A DNA stretch of 64,000 bases from Ascidia mentula (GCA_947561715.1 OX387203.1:16802001-16866000); one strand, 5' to 3'; numbered from the stretch's first letter, positions 24,057 through 36,427 are shown. Notes: generated from the letters alone by a model not told the origin. Program-made: numbers and translations.

Positions 24057-24474
24057 TCTGCACTGCAATATCGTTTTGTTAGGGCAAAACTTTTGTGAAA
24101 GAAACACTAAAATATTTGTTCACGCCTGCACCAATTGCTAACCTTGAACGGTATGGCTGTCATGATTCCGATATCGCAAAAACGATAAAGGCATTGATAA
24201 TACTCAATTCGAAACAAATCATGTGAAACTAGTTATACTAACGCATACTTTTTCAAAAGTACTTTTACCTAAAGTGCCTGGAACTTCAGATGTATTTGCA
24301 ACAAACTATACCGACCTTCCAACACAACTATTGAATGATGTGGCAAACCATCTACCAAGTTTAGGGGAAATCAATTTAATGTAATTATTATTTCAAATAA
24401 AATTGGTACTAGAAAGACAATATTTTTCCAAACAAATCTCTCACAAATATTTCATTTAACGCAAGGTTGTGGTC

Positions 24475-24556
24475 GACGAGGTGGCCGAGTGGTTAAGGCG
24501 ATGGACTGCTAATCCATTGTGCTCTGCACGCGTGGGTTCGAATCCCATCCTCGTCG
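24475..24556 (+). tRNA. tRNA-Ser-GCT: tRNA-Ser(GCT), unit 21
   Basis: Consensus sequence. Confidence 0.96.
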
Positions 24557-24643
24557 ATTGCAGTTGCAGTTTTGCAGAGGTACACGCTACTGTTCAATAG
24601 TTTTAACATCAATTGGAAAAATCACAAACCGCGCAAAATAAAG

Positions 24644-24734
24644 TCCTTCGAACCGGATTCGAACCAGTGACCTATGGATTTCTGACAAGCTCAGCCGCTA
24701 CAGTCCACCGCTCTACCAACTGAGCTATCGAAGG
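24644..24734 (-). tRNA. tRNA-Tyr-GTA: tRNA-Tyr(GTA), unit 21
   Basis: Consensus sequence with the intron. Confidence 0.96.
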
Positions 24735-25169
24735 ATGTTGCAAACTGTCTAATTTGTATTATGTATATGAGAGTTGGTGTTTCAGACAACAACATTGCTG
24801 ATCAAACTATTTCTTCCCACGAAGAATATGTTCAAAACAATTTACCTCATATACAAGTTAAGTATTCACAGCTCTGACACTAATCAACCAAATGAAGTTT
24901 GTTTTTCAACACGATTTTCTATGAAACATTCATCACATGAAGATGATAATTAAGTACATGTTTTGGCCGAACGATAAGTCTATTGGTCAGGGCCATGGGC
25001 AACTAATTCTTTGCACTCTGCACGTGGGGTACCGAATATCACACTCGTCGTATTTGTTGTCGTTTAGGTTACAAAGACATCACTCAGGTTTTTTTTTGCT
25101 CTGAGATAAACTGTTTTTTATAACAAAAAATGTTTCTCCATCGGAGAACTAAGTAGCACCGGGAAACCA

Positions 25170-25252
25170 TGACAGGAGCGGGATTCGAACCCGCGCCTCC
25201 AGGGGAGACTGCGACCTGAACGCAGCGCCTTAGACCACTCGGCCATCCTGCC
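25170..25252 (-). tRNA. tRNA-Leu-CAG: tRNA-Leu(CAG), unit 22
   Basis: Consensus sequence. Confidence 0.96.
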
Positions 25253-25670
25253 TCTGCACTGCAATATCGTTTTGTAAGGGCAAAACTTTTGTGAAAGAAA
25301 CACTAAAATATTTGTTCACGCCTGCACCAATTGCTGACCTTGAACGGTATGGCTGTCATGATTCCGATATCGCAAAAACGATAAAGGCATTGATAATACT
25401 CAATTCGAAACAAATCATGTGAAACTAGTTATACTAACGCATACTTTTTCAAAAGTACTTTTACCTAAACTGCCTGGAACTTCAGATGTATTTGCAACAA
25501 AATTTACCGACCTTCCAACACAACTATTGAATGATGTGGCAAACCATCTACCAAGTTTAGGGGAAATAAATTTAATGTAATTATTATTTCAAATAAAATT
25601 GGTACTAAAAAGACAATATTTTTCCAAACAAATCTGTCACAAATATTTCATTTAACGCAAGGTTGTGGTC

Positions 25671-25752
25671 GACGAGGTGGCCGAGTGGTTCAGGCGATGG
25701 ACTGCTAATCCATTGTGCTCTGCACGCGTGGGTTCGAATCCCATCCTCGTCG
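25671..25752 (+). tRNA. tRNA-Ser-GCT: tRNA-Ser(GCT), unit 22
   Basis: Same D-loop A-to-C change as unit 12. Confidence 0.92.
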
Positions 25753-25839
25753 ATTGCAGTTGCAGTTTCGCAGCGGTACACGCTGCTGTTCAATAGTTTT
25801 AAAATCAATTGGAAAAATCACAAACCGCGCAAAATAAAG

Positions 25840-25930
25840 TCCTTCGAACCGGATTCGAACCAGTGACCTATGGATTTCTGACAAGCTCAGCCGCTACAGT
25901 CCACCGCTCTACCAACTGAGCTATCGAAGG
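25840..25930 (-). tRNA. tRNA-Tyr-GTA: tRNA-Tyr(GTA), unit 22
   Basis: Consensus sequence with the intron. Confidence 0.96.
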
Positions 25931-26364
25931 ATGTTGCAAACTGTCTAATTTGTATTATGTATATGAGAGTTGGTGTTTCAGACAACAACATTGCTGATCA
26001 AACTATTTCTTCCCACGAAGAATATGTTCAAAACAATTTACCTCATATACAAGTTAAGTATTCACAGCTCTGACACTAATCAACCAAATGAAGTTTGTTT
26101 TTCAACACGATTTTCTATGAAACATTCATCACATGAAGATGATAATTAAGTACATGTTTTGGCCGAACGATGAGTCTATTGGTCAGGGCCATGGGCAACT
26201 AATTCTTTGCACTCTGCACGTGGGGTACCGAATATCACACTCGTCGTTTTTGTTGTCGTTTATGTTACAAAGACATCACTCAGGTTTTTTTTGCTCTGAG
26301 ATAAACTGTTTTTTATAACAAAAAATGTTTCGCCATCGGAGAACTAAGTAGCACCGGGAAACCA

Positions 26365-26447
26365 TGACAGGAGCGGGATTCGAACCCCCGCCTCCAGGGG
26401 AGACTGCGACCTGAACGCAGCGCCTTAGACCACTCGGCCATCCTGCC
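26365..26447 (-). tRNA. tRNA-Leu-CAG: tRNA-Leu(CAG), unit 23
   Basis: Same T-stem lesion as unit 13. Confidence 0.85.
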
Positions 26448-26865
26448 TCTGCACTGCAATATCGTTTTGTTAGGGCAAAACTTTTGTGAAAGAAACACTA
26501 AAATATTTGTTCACGCCTGCACCAATTGCTAACCTTGAACGGAATGGCTGTCATGATTCCGATATCACAAAAACGATAAAGGCATTGATAATACTCAATT
26601 CGAAACAAATCATGTGAAACTAGTTATACTAACGCATACTTTTTCAAAAGTACTTTTACCTAAACTGCCTGGAACTTCAGATGTATTTGCAACAAAATAT
26701 ACCGACCTTCCAACACAACTATTGAATGATGTGGCAAACCATCTACCAAGTTTAGGGGAAATAAATTTAATGTAATTATTATTTCAAATAAAATTGGTAC
26801 TAAAAAGACAATATTTTTCCAAACAAATCTCTCACAAATATTTCATTTAACGCAAGGTTGTGGTC

Positions 26866-26947
26866 GACGAGGTGGCCGAGTGGTTAAGGCGATGAACTGC
26901 TAATCCATTGTGCTCTGCACGCGTTTGTTCGAATCCCATCCTCGTCG
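26866..26947 (+). tRNA. tRNA-Ser(GCT), degraded, unit 23
   Basis: Same broken T stem and anticodon-stem change as unit 13. Probably not functional. Confidence 0.6.
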
Positions 26948-27034
26948 ATTGCAGTTGCAGTTTTGCAGCGGTACACGCTACTGTTCAATAGTTTTAACAT
27001 CAATTGGAAAAATCACAAACCGCGCAAAATAAAG

Positions 27035-27125
27035 TCCTACGAACCAGATTCGAACCAGTGACCTATGGATTTCTGACAAGCTCAGCCGCTACAGTCCACC
27101 GCTCTACCAACTGAGCTATCGAAGG
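27035..27125 (-). tRNA. tRNA-Tyr-GTA: tRNA-Tyr(GTA), weakened, unit 23
   Basis: Acceptor mismatch and T-stem change as in unit 13. Confidence 0.8.
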
Positions 27126-27560
27126 ATGTTGCAAACTGTCTAATTTGTATTATGTATATGAGAGTTGGTGTTTCAGACAACAACATTGCTGATCAAACTA
27201 TTTCTTCCCACGAAGAATATGTTCAAAACAATTTACCTCATATACAAGTTAAGTATTCACAGCTCTGACACCAATCAACCAAATGAAGTTTGTTTTTCAA
27301 CACGATTTTCTATGAAACATTCATCACATGAAGATGATAATTAAGTACATGTTTTGGCCGAACGATGAGTCTATTGGTCAGGGCCATGGGCAACAAATTC
27401 TTTGCACTCTGCACGTGGGGTACCGAATATCACACTCGTCGTATTTGTTGTCGTTTAGGTTACAAAGACATCACTCAGGTTTTTTTTTGCTCTGAGATAA
27501 ACTGTTTTTTATAACAAAAAATGTTTCGCCATCGGAGAACTAAGTAGCACCGGGAAACCA

Positions 27561-27643
27561 TGACAGGAGCGGGATTCGAACCCGCGCCTCCAGGGGAGAC
27601 TGCGACCTGAACGCAGCGCCTTAGACCACTCGGCCATCTTGCC
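27561..27643 (-). tRNA. tRNA-Leu-CAG: tRNA-Leu(CAG), unit 24
   Basis: Acceptor G5 to A as in units 14 and 25. Confidence 0.87.
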
Positions 27644-28061
27644 TCTGCACTGCAATATCGTTTTGTTAGGGCAACATTTTTGTGAAAGAAACACTAAAAT
27701 ATTTGTTCACGCCTGCACCAATTGCTAACCTTGAACGGAATGGCTGTCATGATTCCGATATCACAAAAACGATAAAGGCATTGATAATACTCAATTCGAA
27801 ACAAATCATGTGAAACTAGTTATACTAACGCATACTTTTTCAAAAGTACTTTTACCTAAACTGCCTGGAACTTCAGATGTATTTGCAACAAACTATACCG
27901 ACCTTCCAACACAACTATTGAATGATGTGGCAAACCATCTACCAAGTTTAGGGGAAATCAATTTAATGTAATTATTATTTCAAATAAAATTGTTACTAAA
28001 AAGACAATATTTTTCCAAACAAATCTCTCACAAATATTTCATTTAACGCAAGGTTGTGGTC

Positions 28062-28143
28062 GACGAGGTGGCCGAGTGGTTAAGGCGATGGACTGCTAAT
28101 CCATTGTGCTCTGCACGCGTGGGTTCGAATCCCATCCTCGTCG
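28062..28143 (+). tRNA. tRNA-Ser-GCT: tRNA-Ser(GCT), unit 24
   Basis: Consensus sequence. Confidence 0.96.
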
Positions 28144-28230
28144 ATTGCAGTTGCAGTTTTGCAGCGGTACACGCTACTGTTCAATAGTTTTAACATCAAT
28201 TGGAAAAATCACAAACCGCGCAAAATAAAG

Positions 28231-28321
28231 TCCTACGAACCAGATTCGAACCAGTGACCTATGGATTTCTGACAAGCTCAGCCGCTACAGTCCACCGCTC
28301 TACCAACTGAGCTATCGAAGG
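28231..28321 (-). tRNA. tRNA-Tyr-GTA: tRNA-Tyr(GTA), weakened, unit 24
   Basis: Acceptor mismatch and T-stem change as in unit 13. Confidence 0.8.
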
Positions 28322-28756
28322 ATGTTGCAAACTGTCTAATTTGTATTATGTATATGAGAGTTGGTGTTTCAGACAACAACATTGCTGATCAAACTATTTC
28401 TTCCCACGAAGAATATGTTCAAAACAATTTACCTCATATACAAGTTAAGTATTCACAGCTCTGACACCAATCAACCAAATGAAGTTTGTTTTTCAACACG
28501 ATTTTCTATGAAACATTCATCACATGAAGATGATAATTAAGTACATGTTTTGGCCGAACGATGAGTCTATTGGTCAGGGCCATGGGCAACAAATTCTTTG
28601 CACTCTGCACGTGGGGTACCGAATATCACACTCGTCGTATTTGTTGTCGTTTAGGTTACAAAGACATCACTCAGGTTTTTTTTTGCTCTGAGATAAACTG
28701 TTTTTTATAACAAAAAATGTTTCGCCATCGGAGAACTAAGTAGCACCGGGAAACCA

Positions 28757-28839
28757 TGACAGGAGCGGGATTCGAACCCGCGCCTCCAGGGGAGACTGCG
28801 ACCTGAACGCAGCGCCTTAGACCACTCGGCCATCTTGCC
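28757..28839 (-). tRNA. tRNA-Leu-CAG: tRNA-Leu(CAG), unit 25
   Basis: Acceptor G5 to A as in units 14 and 24. Confidence 0.87.
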
Positions 28840-29258
28840 TCTGCACTGCAATATCGTTTTGTTAGGGCAAAACTTTTGTGAAAGAAACACTAAAATATTT
28901 GTTCACGCCTGCACCAATTGCTAACCTTGAACGGTATGGCTGTCATGATTCCGATATCGCAAAAACGATAAAGGCATTGATAATACTCAATTCGAAACAT
29001 ATCATGTGAAACTAGTTATACTAACGCATACTTTTTCAAAAGTACTTTTACCTAAACTGCATGGAACTTCAGATGTATTTGCAACAAAATATACCGACCT
29101 TCCAACACAACTATTGAATGATGTGGCAAACCATCTACCAAGTTTAGGGGAAATAAATTTAATGGAATTATTATTTCAAATAAAATTGGTACTAAAAAGA
29201 CAATATTTTTCCAAACAAATCTCTCACAAATAATTTCATTTAACGCAAGGTTGTGGTC

Positions 29259-29339
29259 GACGAGGTGGCCGAGTGGTTAAGGCGATGGACTGCTAATCCA
29301 TTGTGCTCTGCACGCGTGGTTCGAATCCCATCCTCGTCG
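29259..29339 (+). tRNA. tRNA-Ser-GCT: tRNA-Ser(GCT), 1-nt T-stem deletion, unit 25
   Basis: 81 nt: one G of the GTGGGTTCG segment is deleted, which shortens the T stem. Activity is doubtful. Confidence 0.75.
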
Positions 29340-29426
29340 ATTGCAGTTGCAGTTTTGCAGCGGTACACGCTACTGTTCAATAGTTTTAACATCAATTGGA
29401 AAAATCACAAACCGCGCAAAATAAAG

Positions 29427-29517
29427 TCCTACGAACCGGATTCGAACCAGTGACCTATGGATTTCTGACAAGCTCAGCCGCTACAGTCCACCGCTCTACC
29501 AACTGAGCTATCGAAGG
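29427..29517 (-). tRNA. tRNA-Tyr-GTA: tRNA-Tyr(GTA), unit 25
   Basis: One acceptor-stem mismatch (TCGTAGG); the T stem is consensus. Confidence 0.85.
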
Positions 29518-29951
29518 ATGTTGCAAACTGTCTAATTTGTATTATGTATATGAGAGTTGGTGTTTCAGACAACAACATTGCTGATCAAACTATTTCTTCC
29601 CACGAAGAATATGTTCAAAACAATTTACCTCATATACAAGTTAAGTATTCACAGCTCTGACACCAATCAACCAAATGAAGTTTGTTTTTCAACACGATTT
29701 TCTATGAAACATTCATCACATCAAGATGATAATTAAGTACATGCTTTGGCCGAACGATAAGTCTATTGGTCAGGGCCATGGGCAACTAATTCTTTGCACT
29801 CTGCACGTGGGGTACCGAAAATCACACTCGTCGTATTTGTTGTCGTTTAGGTTACAAAGATATCACTCAGGTTTTTTTTGCTCTGAGATAAACTGTTTTT
29901 TATGACAAAAAATGTTTCGCCATCGGAGAGCTTAGTAGCACCGGGAAACCA

Positions 29952-30034
29952 TGACAGGAGCAGGTTACGAACCCGCGCCTCCAGGGGAGACTGCGACCTG
30001 AACGCAGCGCCTTAGACCACTCGGCCATCCTGCC
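29952..30034 (-). tRNA. tRNA-Leu-CAG: tRNA-Leu(CAG), T arm altered, unit 26
   Basis: Three changes in and next to the T arm damage the B box (TTCGTAA loop). Shared with unit 28. Confidence 0.7.
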
Positions 30035-30452
30035 TCTGCACTGCAATATCGTTTTGTTAGGGCAACATTTTTGTGAAAGAAACACTAAAATATTTGTTCA
30101 CGCCTGCACCAATTGCTAACCTTGAACGGAATGGCTGTCATGATTCCGATATCACAAAAACGATAAAGGCATTGATAATACTCAATTCGAAACAAATCAT
30201 GTGAAACTAGTTATACTAACGCATACTTTTTCAAAAGTACTTTTACCTAAACTGCCTGGAACTTCAGATGTATTTGCAACAAACTATACCGACCTTCCAA
30301 CACAACTATTGAATGATGTGGCAAACCATCTACCAAGTTTAGGGGAAATCAATTTAATGTAATTATTATTTCAAATAAAATTGTTACTAAAAAGACAATA
30401 TTTTTCCAAACAAATCTCTCACAAATATTTCATTTAACGCAAGGTTGTGGTC

Positions 30453-30534
30453 GACGAGGTGGCCGAGTGGTTAAGGCGATGGACTGCTAATCCATTGTGC
30501 TCTGCACGCGTGGGTTCGAATCCCATCCTCGTCG
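30453..30534 (+). tRNA. tRNA-Ser-GCT: tRNA-Ser(GCT), unit 26
   Basis: Consensus sequence. Confidence 0.96.
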
Positions 30535-30621
30535 ATTGCAGTTGCAGTTTTGCAGCGGTACACGCTACTGTTCAATAGTTTTAACATCAATTGGAAAAAT
30601 CACAAACCGCGCAAAATAAAG

Positions 30622-30712
30622 TCCTTCGAACCGGATTCGAACCAGTGACCTATGGATTTCTGACAAGCTCAGCCGCTACAGTCCACCGCTCTACCAACTG
30701 AGCTATCGAAGG
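30622..30712 (-). tRNA. tRNA-Tyr-GTA: tRNA-Tyr(GTA), unit 26
   Basis: Consensus sequence with the intron. Confidence 0.96.
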
Positions 30713-31147
30713 ATGTTGCAAACTGTCTAATTTGTATTATGTATATGAGAGTGGGTGTTTCAGACAACAACATTGCTGATCAAACTATTTCTTCCCACGA
30801 AGAATATGTTCAAAACAATTTACCTCATATACAAGTTAAGTATTCACAGCACTGACACTAATCAACCAAATGAAGTTTGTTTTTCAACACGATTATCTAT
30901 GAAACATTCATCACATGAAGATGATAATTAAGTACATGTTTTGGCCGAACGATAAGTCTATTGGTCAGGGCCATGGGCAACTAATTCTTTGCACTCTGCA
31001 CGTGGGGTACCGAATATCACACTCGTCGTATTTGTTGTCGTTTAGGTTACAAAGACATCACTCAGGTTTGTTTTTGCTCTGAGATAAACTGTTTTTTATA
31101 ACAAAAATTGTTTCGCCATCGGAGAACTAAGTAGCACAGGGAAACCA

Positions 31148-31230
31148 TGACAGGAGCGGGATTCGAACCCGCGCCTCCAGGGGAGACTGCGACCTGAACG
31201 CAGCGCCTTAGACCACTCGGCCATCCTGCC
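31148..31230 (-). tRNA. tRNA-Leu-CAG: tRNA-Leu(CAG), unit 27
   Basis: Consensus sequence. Confidence 0.96.
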
Positions 31231-31648
31231 TCTACACTGCAATATCGTTTTGTTAGGGCAAAACTTTTGTGAAAGAAACACTAAAATATTTGTTCACGCC
31301 TGCACCAATTGCTAACCTTGAACGGTATGGCTGTCATGATTCCGATATCACAAAAACGATAAAGGCATTGATAATACTCAATTCGAAATAAATCATGTGA
31401 AACTAGTTATACTAACGCATACTTTTTCAAAAGTACTTTTACCTAAACTGCCTGGAACTTCAGATGAATTTGCAACAAAATATACCAACCATCCAACACA
31501 ACTATTGAATGATGTGGCAAACCATCTACCAAGTTTAGGGGAAATAAATTTAATGTAATTATTATTTCAAATAAAATTGGTACTAAAAAGACAATATTTT
31601 TCCAAACAAATCTCTCACAAATATTTCATTTAACGCAAGGTTGTGGTC

Positions 31649-31730
31649 GACGAGGTGGCCGAGTGGTTAAGGCGATGGACTGCTAATCCATTGTGCTCTG
31701 CACGCGTGGGTTCGAATCCCATCCTCGTCG
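31649..31730 (+). tRNA. tRNA-Ser-GCT: tRNA-Ser(GCT), unit 27
   Basis: Consensus sequence. Confidence 0.96.
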
Positions 31731-31817
31731 ATTGCAGTTGCAGTTTCGCAGCGGTACACGCTACTGTTCAATAGTTTTAAAATCAATTGGAAAAATCACA
31801 AATCGCGCAAAATAAAG

Positions 31818-31908
31818 TCCTTCGAACCGGATTCGAACCAGTGACCTATGGATTTCTGACAAGCTCAGCCGCTACAGTCCACCGCTCTACCAACTGAGCT
31901 ATCGAAGG
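31818..31908 (-). tRNA. tRNA-Tyr-GTA: tRNA-Tyr(GTA), unit 27
   Basis: Consensus sequence with the intron. Confidence 0.96.
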
Positions 31909-32343
31909 ATGTTGCAAACTGTCTAATTTGTATTATGTATATGAGAGTTGGTGTTTCAGACAACAACATTGCTGATCAAACTATTTCTTCCCACGAAGAA
32001 TATGTTCAAAACAATTTACCTCATATACAAGTTAAGTATTCACAGCTCTTGACACCAATCAACCAAATGAAGTTTGTTTTTCAACACGATTTTCTATGAA
32101 ACATTCATCACATCAAGATGATAATTAAGTACATGTTTTGGCCGAACGATAAGTCTATTGGTCAGGGCCATGGGCAACTAATTCTTTGCACTCTGCACGT
32201 GGGGTACCGAAAATCACACTCGTCGTATTTGTTGTCGTTTAGGTTACAAAGATATCACTCAGGTTTTTTTTGCTCTGAGATAAACTGTTTTTTATGACAA
32301 AAAATGTTTCGCCATCGGAGAGCTAAGTAGCACCGGGAAACCA

Positions 32344-32425
32344 TGACAGGAGCAGGTTACGAACCCGCGCCTCCAGGGAGACTGCGACCTGAACGCAGCG
32401 CCTTAGACCACTCGGCCATCCTGCC
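32344..32425 (-). tRNA. tRNA-Leu(CAG), degraded, unit 28
   Basis: 82 nt: one base of the variable arm is deleted, on top of the T-arm changes shared with unit 26. Probably inactive. Confidence 0.6.
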
Positions 32426-32843
32426 TCTGCACTGCAATATCGTTTTGTTAGGGCAACATTTTTGTGAAAGAAACACTAAAATATTTGTTCACGCCTGCAC
32501 CAATTGCTAACCTTGAACGGAATGGCTGTCATGATTCCGATATCACAAAAACGATAAAGGCATTGATAATACTCAATTCGAAACAAATCATGTGAAACTA
32601 GTTATACTAACGCATACTTTTTCAAAAGTACTTTTACCTAAACTGCCTGGAACTTCAGATGTATTTGCAACAAACTATACCGACCTTCCAACACAACTAT
32701 TGAATGATGTGGCAAACCATCTACCAAGTTTAGGGGAAATCAATTTAATGTAATTATTATTTCAAATAAAATTGTTACTAAAAAGACAATATTTTTCCAA
32801 ACAAATCTCTCACAAATATTTGATTTAACGCAAGGTTGTGGTC

Positions 32844-32925
32844 GACGAGGTGGCCGAGTGGTTAAGGCGATGGACTGCTAATCCATTGTGCTCTGCACGC
32901 GTGGGTTCGAATCCCATCCTCGTCG
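32844..32925 (+). tRNA. tRNA-Ser-GCT: tRNA-Ser(GCT), unit 28
   Basis: Consensus sequence. Confidence 0.96.
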
Positions 32926-33012
32926 ATTGCAGTTGCAGTTTTGCAGCGGTACACGCTACTGTTCAATAGTTTTAACATCAATTGGAAAAATCACAAACCG
33001 CGCAAAATAAAG

Positions 33013-33103
33013 TCCTTCGAACCGGATTCGAACCAGTGACCTATGGATTTCTGACAAGCTCAGCCGCTACAGTCCACCGCTCTACCAACTGAGCTATCGA
33101 AGG
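33013..33103 (-). tRNA. tRNA-Tyr-GTA: tRNA-Tyr(GTA), unit 28
   Basis: Consensus sequence with the intron. Confidence 0.96.
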
Positions 33104-33537
33104 ATGTTGCAAACTGTCTAATTTGTATTATGTATATGAGAGTGGGTGTTTCAGACAACAACATTGCTGATCAAACTATTTCTTCCCACGAAGAATATGT
33201 TCAAAACAATTTACCTCATATACAAGTTAAGTATTCACAGCACTGACACTAATCAACCAAATGAAGTTTGTTTTTCAACACGATTATCTATGAAACATTC
33301 ATCACATGAAGATGATAATTAAGTACATGTTTTGGCCGAACGATAAGTCTATTGGTCAGGGCCATGGGCAACTAATTCTTTGCACTCTGCACGTGGGGTA
33401 CCGAATATCACACTCGTCGTATTTGTTGTCGTTTAGGTTACAAAGATATCACTCAGGTATTTTTTGCTCTGAGATAAACTGTTTTTTATAACAAAAAATG
33501 TTTCGCCATCGGAGAACTAAGTAGCACCGGGAAACCA

Positions 33538-33620
33538 TGACAGGAGCGGGATTCGAACCCGCGCCTCCAGGGGAGACTGCGACCTGAACGCAGCGCCTTA
33601 GACCACTCGGCCATCCTGCC
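33538..33620 (-). tRNA. tRNA-Leu-CAG: tRNA-Leu(CAG), unit 29
   Basis: Consensus sequence. Confidence 0.96.
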
Positions 33621-34038
33621 TCTGCACTGCAACATCGTTTTGTTAGGGCAAAACTTTTGTGAAAGAAACACTAAAATATTTGTTCACGCCTGCACCAATT
33701 GCTAACCTTGAACGGTATGGCTGTCATGATTCCGATATCACAAAAACGATAAAGGCATTGATAATACTCAATTCGAAATAAATCATGTGAAACTAGTTAT
33801 ACTAACGCATACTTTTTCAAAAGTACTTTTACCTAAACTGCCTGGAACTTCAGATGTATTTGCAACAAAATATACCGACCTTCCAACACAACTATTGAAT
33901 GATGTGGCAAACCATCTACCAAGTTTAGGGTAAATCAATGTAATGTAATTATTATTTCAAATAAAATTGGTTCTAAAAAGACAATATTTTTCCAAACAAA
34001 TCTCGCACAAATATTTCATTTGACGCAAGGTTGTGGTC

Positions 34039-34120
34039 GACGAGGTGGCCGAGTGGTTAAGGCGATGGACTGCTAATCCATTGTGCTCTGCACGCGTGGG
34101 TTCGAATCCCATCCTCGTCG
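34039..34120 (+). tRNA. tRNA-Ser-GCT: tRNA-Ser(GCT), unit 29
   Basis: Consensus sequence. Confidence 0.96.
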
Positions 34121-34207
34121 ATTGCAGTTGCAGTTTTGCAGCGGTACACGCTACTGTTCAATAGTTTTAACATCAATTGGAAAAATCACAAACCGCGCAA
34201 AATAAAG

Positions 34208-34298
34208 TCCTTCGAACCGGATTCGAACCAGTGACCTATGGATTTCTGACAAGCTCAGCCGTTACAGTCCACGGCTCTACCAACTGAGCTATCGAAGG
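34208..34298 (-). tRNA. tRNA-Tyr-GTA: tRNA-Tyr(GTA), unit 29
   Basis: Shares the GCCG change with unit 2 and has G37 to A next to the intron; GTA is kept. Confidence 0.88.
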
Positions 34299-34732
34299 AT
34301 GTTGCAAACTGTCTAATTTGTATTATGTATATGAGAGTTGGTGTTTCAGACAACAACATTGCTGATCAAACTATTTCTTCCCACGAAGAATATGTTCAAA
34401 ACAATTTACCTCATATACAAGTTAAGTATTCACAGCTCTGACACTAATCAACCAAATGAAGTTTGTTTTTCAACACGATTTTCTATGAAACATTCATCAC
34501 ATGAAGATGATAATTAAGTACATGTTTTGGCAGAACGATAAGTCTATTGGTTAGGGCCATGGGCAACTAATTATTTGCACTCTGCACGTGGAGTACCGAA
34601 TATCACACTCGTCGTATTTGTTGTCGTTTAGGTTACAAAGATATCACTCAGGTTTTTTTTGCTCTGAGATAAACTGTTTTTTATAACAAAAAATGTTTCG
34701 CCAATGGAGAACTAAGTAGCACCGGGAAACCA

Positions 34733-34815
34733 TGACAGGAGCGGGATTCGAACCCGCGCCTCCAGGGGAGACTGCGACCTGAACGCAGCGCCTTAGACCA
34801 CTCGGCCATCCTGCC
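34733..34815 (-). tRNA. tRNA-Leu-CAG: tRNA-Leu(CAG), unit 30
   Basis: Consensus sequence. Confidence 0.96.
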
Positions 34816-35233
34816 TCTGCACTGCAACATCGTTTTGTTAGGGCAAAACTTTTGTGAAAGAAACTTTAAAATATTTGTTCACGCCTGCACCAATTGCTAA
34901 CCTTGAACGGTATGGTTGTCATGATTCCGATATCACAAAAACGATAAAGGCATTGATAATACTCAATTCGAAATAAATCATGTGAAACTAGTTATACTAA
35001 CGCATACTTTTTCAAAAGTACTTTTACCTAAACTGCCTGGAACTTCAGATGTATTTGCAACAAAATATACCGACCTTCCAACACAACTATTGAATGATGT
35101 GGCTAACCATCTACCAAGTTTAGGGGAAATCAATTTAATGTAATTATTATTTCAAATAAAATTGGTACTAAAAAGACAATATTTTTCCAAACAAATCTCG
35201 CACAAATATTTCATTTGACGCAAGGTTGTGGTC

Positions 35234-35315
35234 GACGAGGTGGCCGAGTGGTTAAGGCGATGGACTGCTAATCCATTGTGCTCTGCACGCGTGGGTTCGA
35301 ATCCCATCCTCGTCG
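35234..35315 (+). tRNA. tRNA-Ser-GCT: tRNA-Ser(GCT), unit 30
   Basis: Consensus sequence. Confidence 0.96.
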
Positions 35316-35402
35316 ATTGCAGTTGCAGTTTTGCAGCGGTACACGCTACTGTTCAATAGTTTTAACATCAATTGGAAAAATCACAAACCGCGCAAAATAA
35401 AG

Positions 35403-35493
35403 TCCTTCGAACCGGATTCGAACCAGTGACCTATGGATTTCTGACAAGCTCAGCCGCTACAGTCCACCGCTCTACCAACTGAGCTATCGAAGG
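35403..35493 (-). tRNA. tRNA-Tyr-GTA: tRNA-Tyr(GTA), unit 30
   Basis: Consensus sequence with the intron. Confidence 0.96.
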
Positions 35494-35927
35494 ATGTTGC
35501 AAACTGACTAATTTGTATTATGTATATGAGAGTTGGTGTTTCAGACAACAACATTGCTGATCAAACTATTTCTTCCCACGAAGAATATGTTCAAAACAAT
35601 TTACCTCATATACAAGTTAAGTATTCACAGCTCTGACACTAATCAACCAAATGAAGTTTGTTTTTCAACACGATTTTCTATGAAACATTCATCACATGAA
35701 GATGATAATTAAGTACATGTTTTGGCAGAACGATAAGTCTATTGGTTAGGGCCATGGGCAACTAATTATTTGCACTCTGCACGTGGAGTACCGAATATCA
35801 CACTCGTCGTATTTGTTGTCGTTTAGGTTACAAAGATATCACTCAGGTTTTTTTTGCTCTGAGATAAACTGTTTTTTATAACAAAAAATGTTTCGCCAAT
35901 GGAGAACTAAGTAGCACCGGGAAACCA

Positions 35928-36010
35928 TGACAGGAGCGGGATTCGAACCCGCGCCTCCAGGGGAGACTGCGACCTGAACGCAGCGCCTTAGACCACTCGG
36001 CCATACTGCC
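35928..36010 (-). tRNA. tRNA-Leu-CAG: tRNA-Leu(CAG), unit 31
   Basis: Acceptor G6 to T (GGCAGTA) breaks one pair. The array edge units are more worn than the interior. Confidence 0.85.
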
Positions 36011-36427
36011 TCTGCACTGCAATATCGTTTTGTTAGGGCAAAACTTTTGTGAAAGAAACACTAAAATATTTGTTCACGCCTGCACCAATTGCTAACCTTG
36101 AACGGTATGGCTGTCATGATTCCGATATCGCAAAAACGATAAAGGCATTGATAATACTCAATTCGAAACAAATCATGTGAAACTAGTTATACTAACGCAT
36201 ACTTTTTCAAAAGTACTTTTACCTAAAGTGCCTGGAACTTCAGATGTATTTGCAACAAACTATACCGACCTTCCAACACAACTATTCAATGATGTGGCAA
36301 ACCATCTACCAAGTTTAGGGGAAATCAATTTAATGTAATTATTATTACAATAAAATTGGTTCTAAAAAGACAATATTTTTCCAAAAAAATCTCGCACAAA
36401 TATTTCATTTAACGCAAGGTTGTGGTC

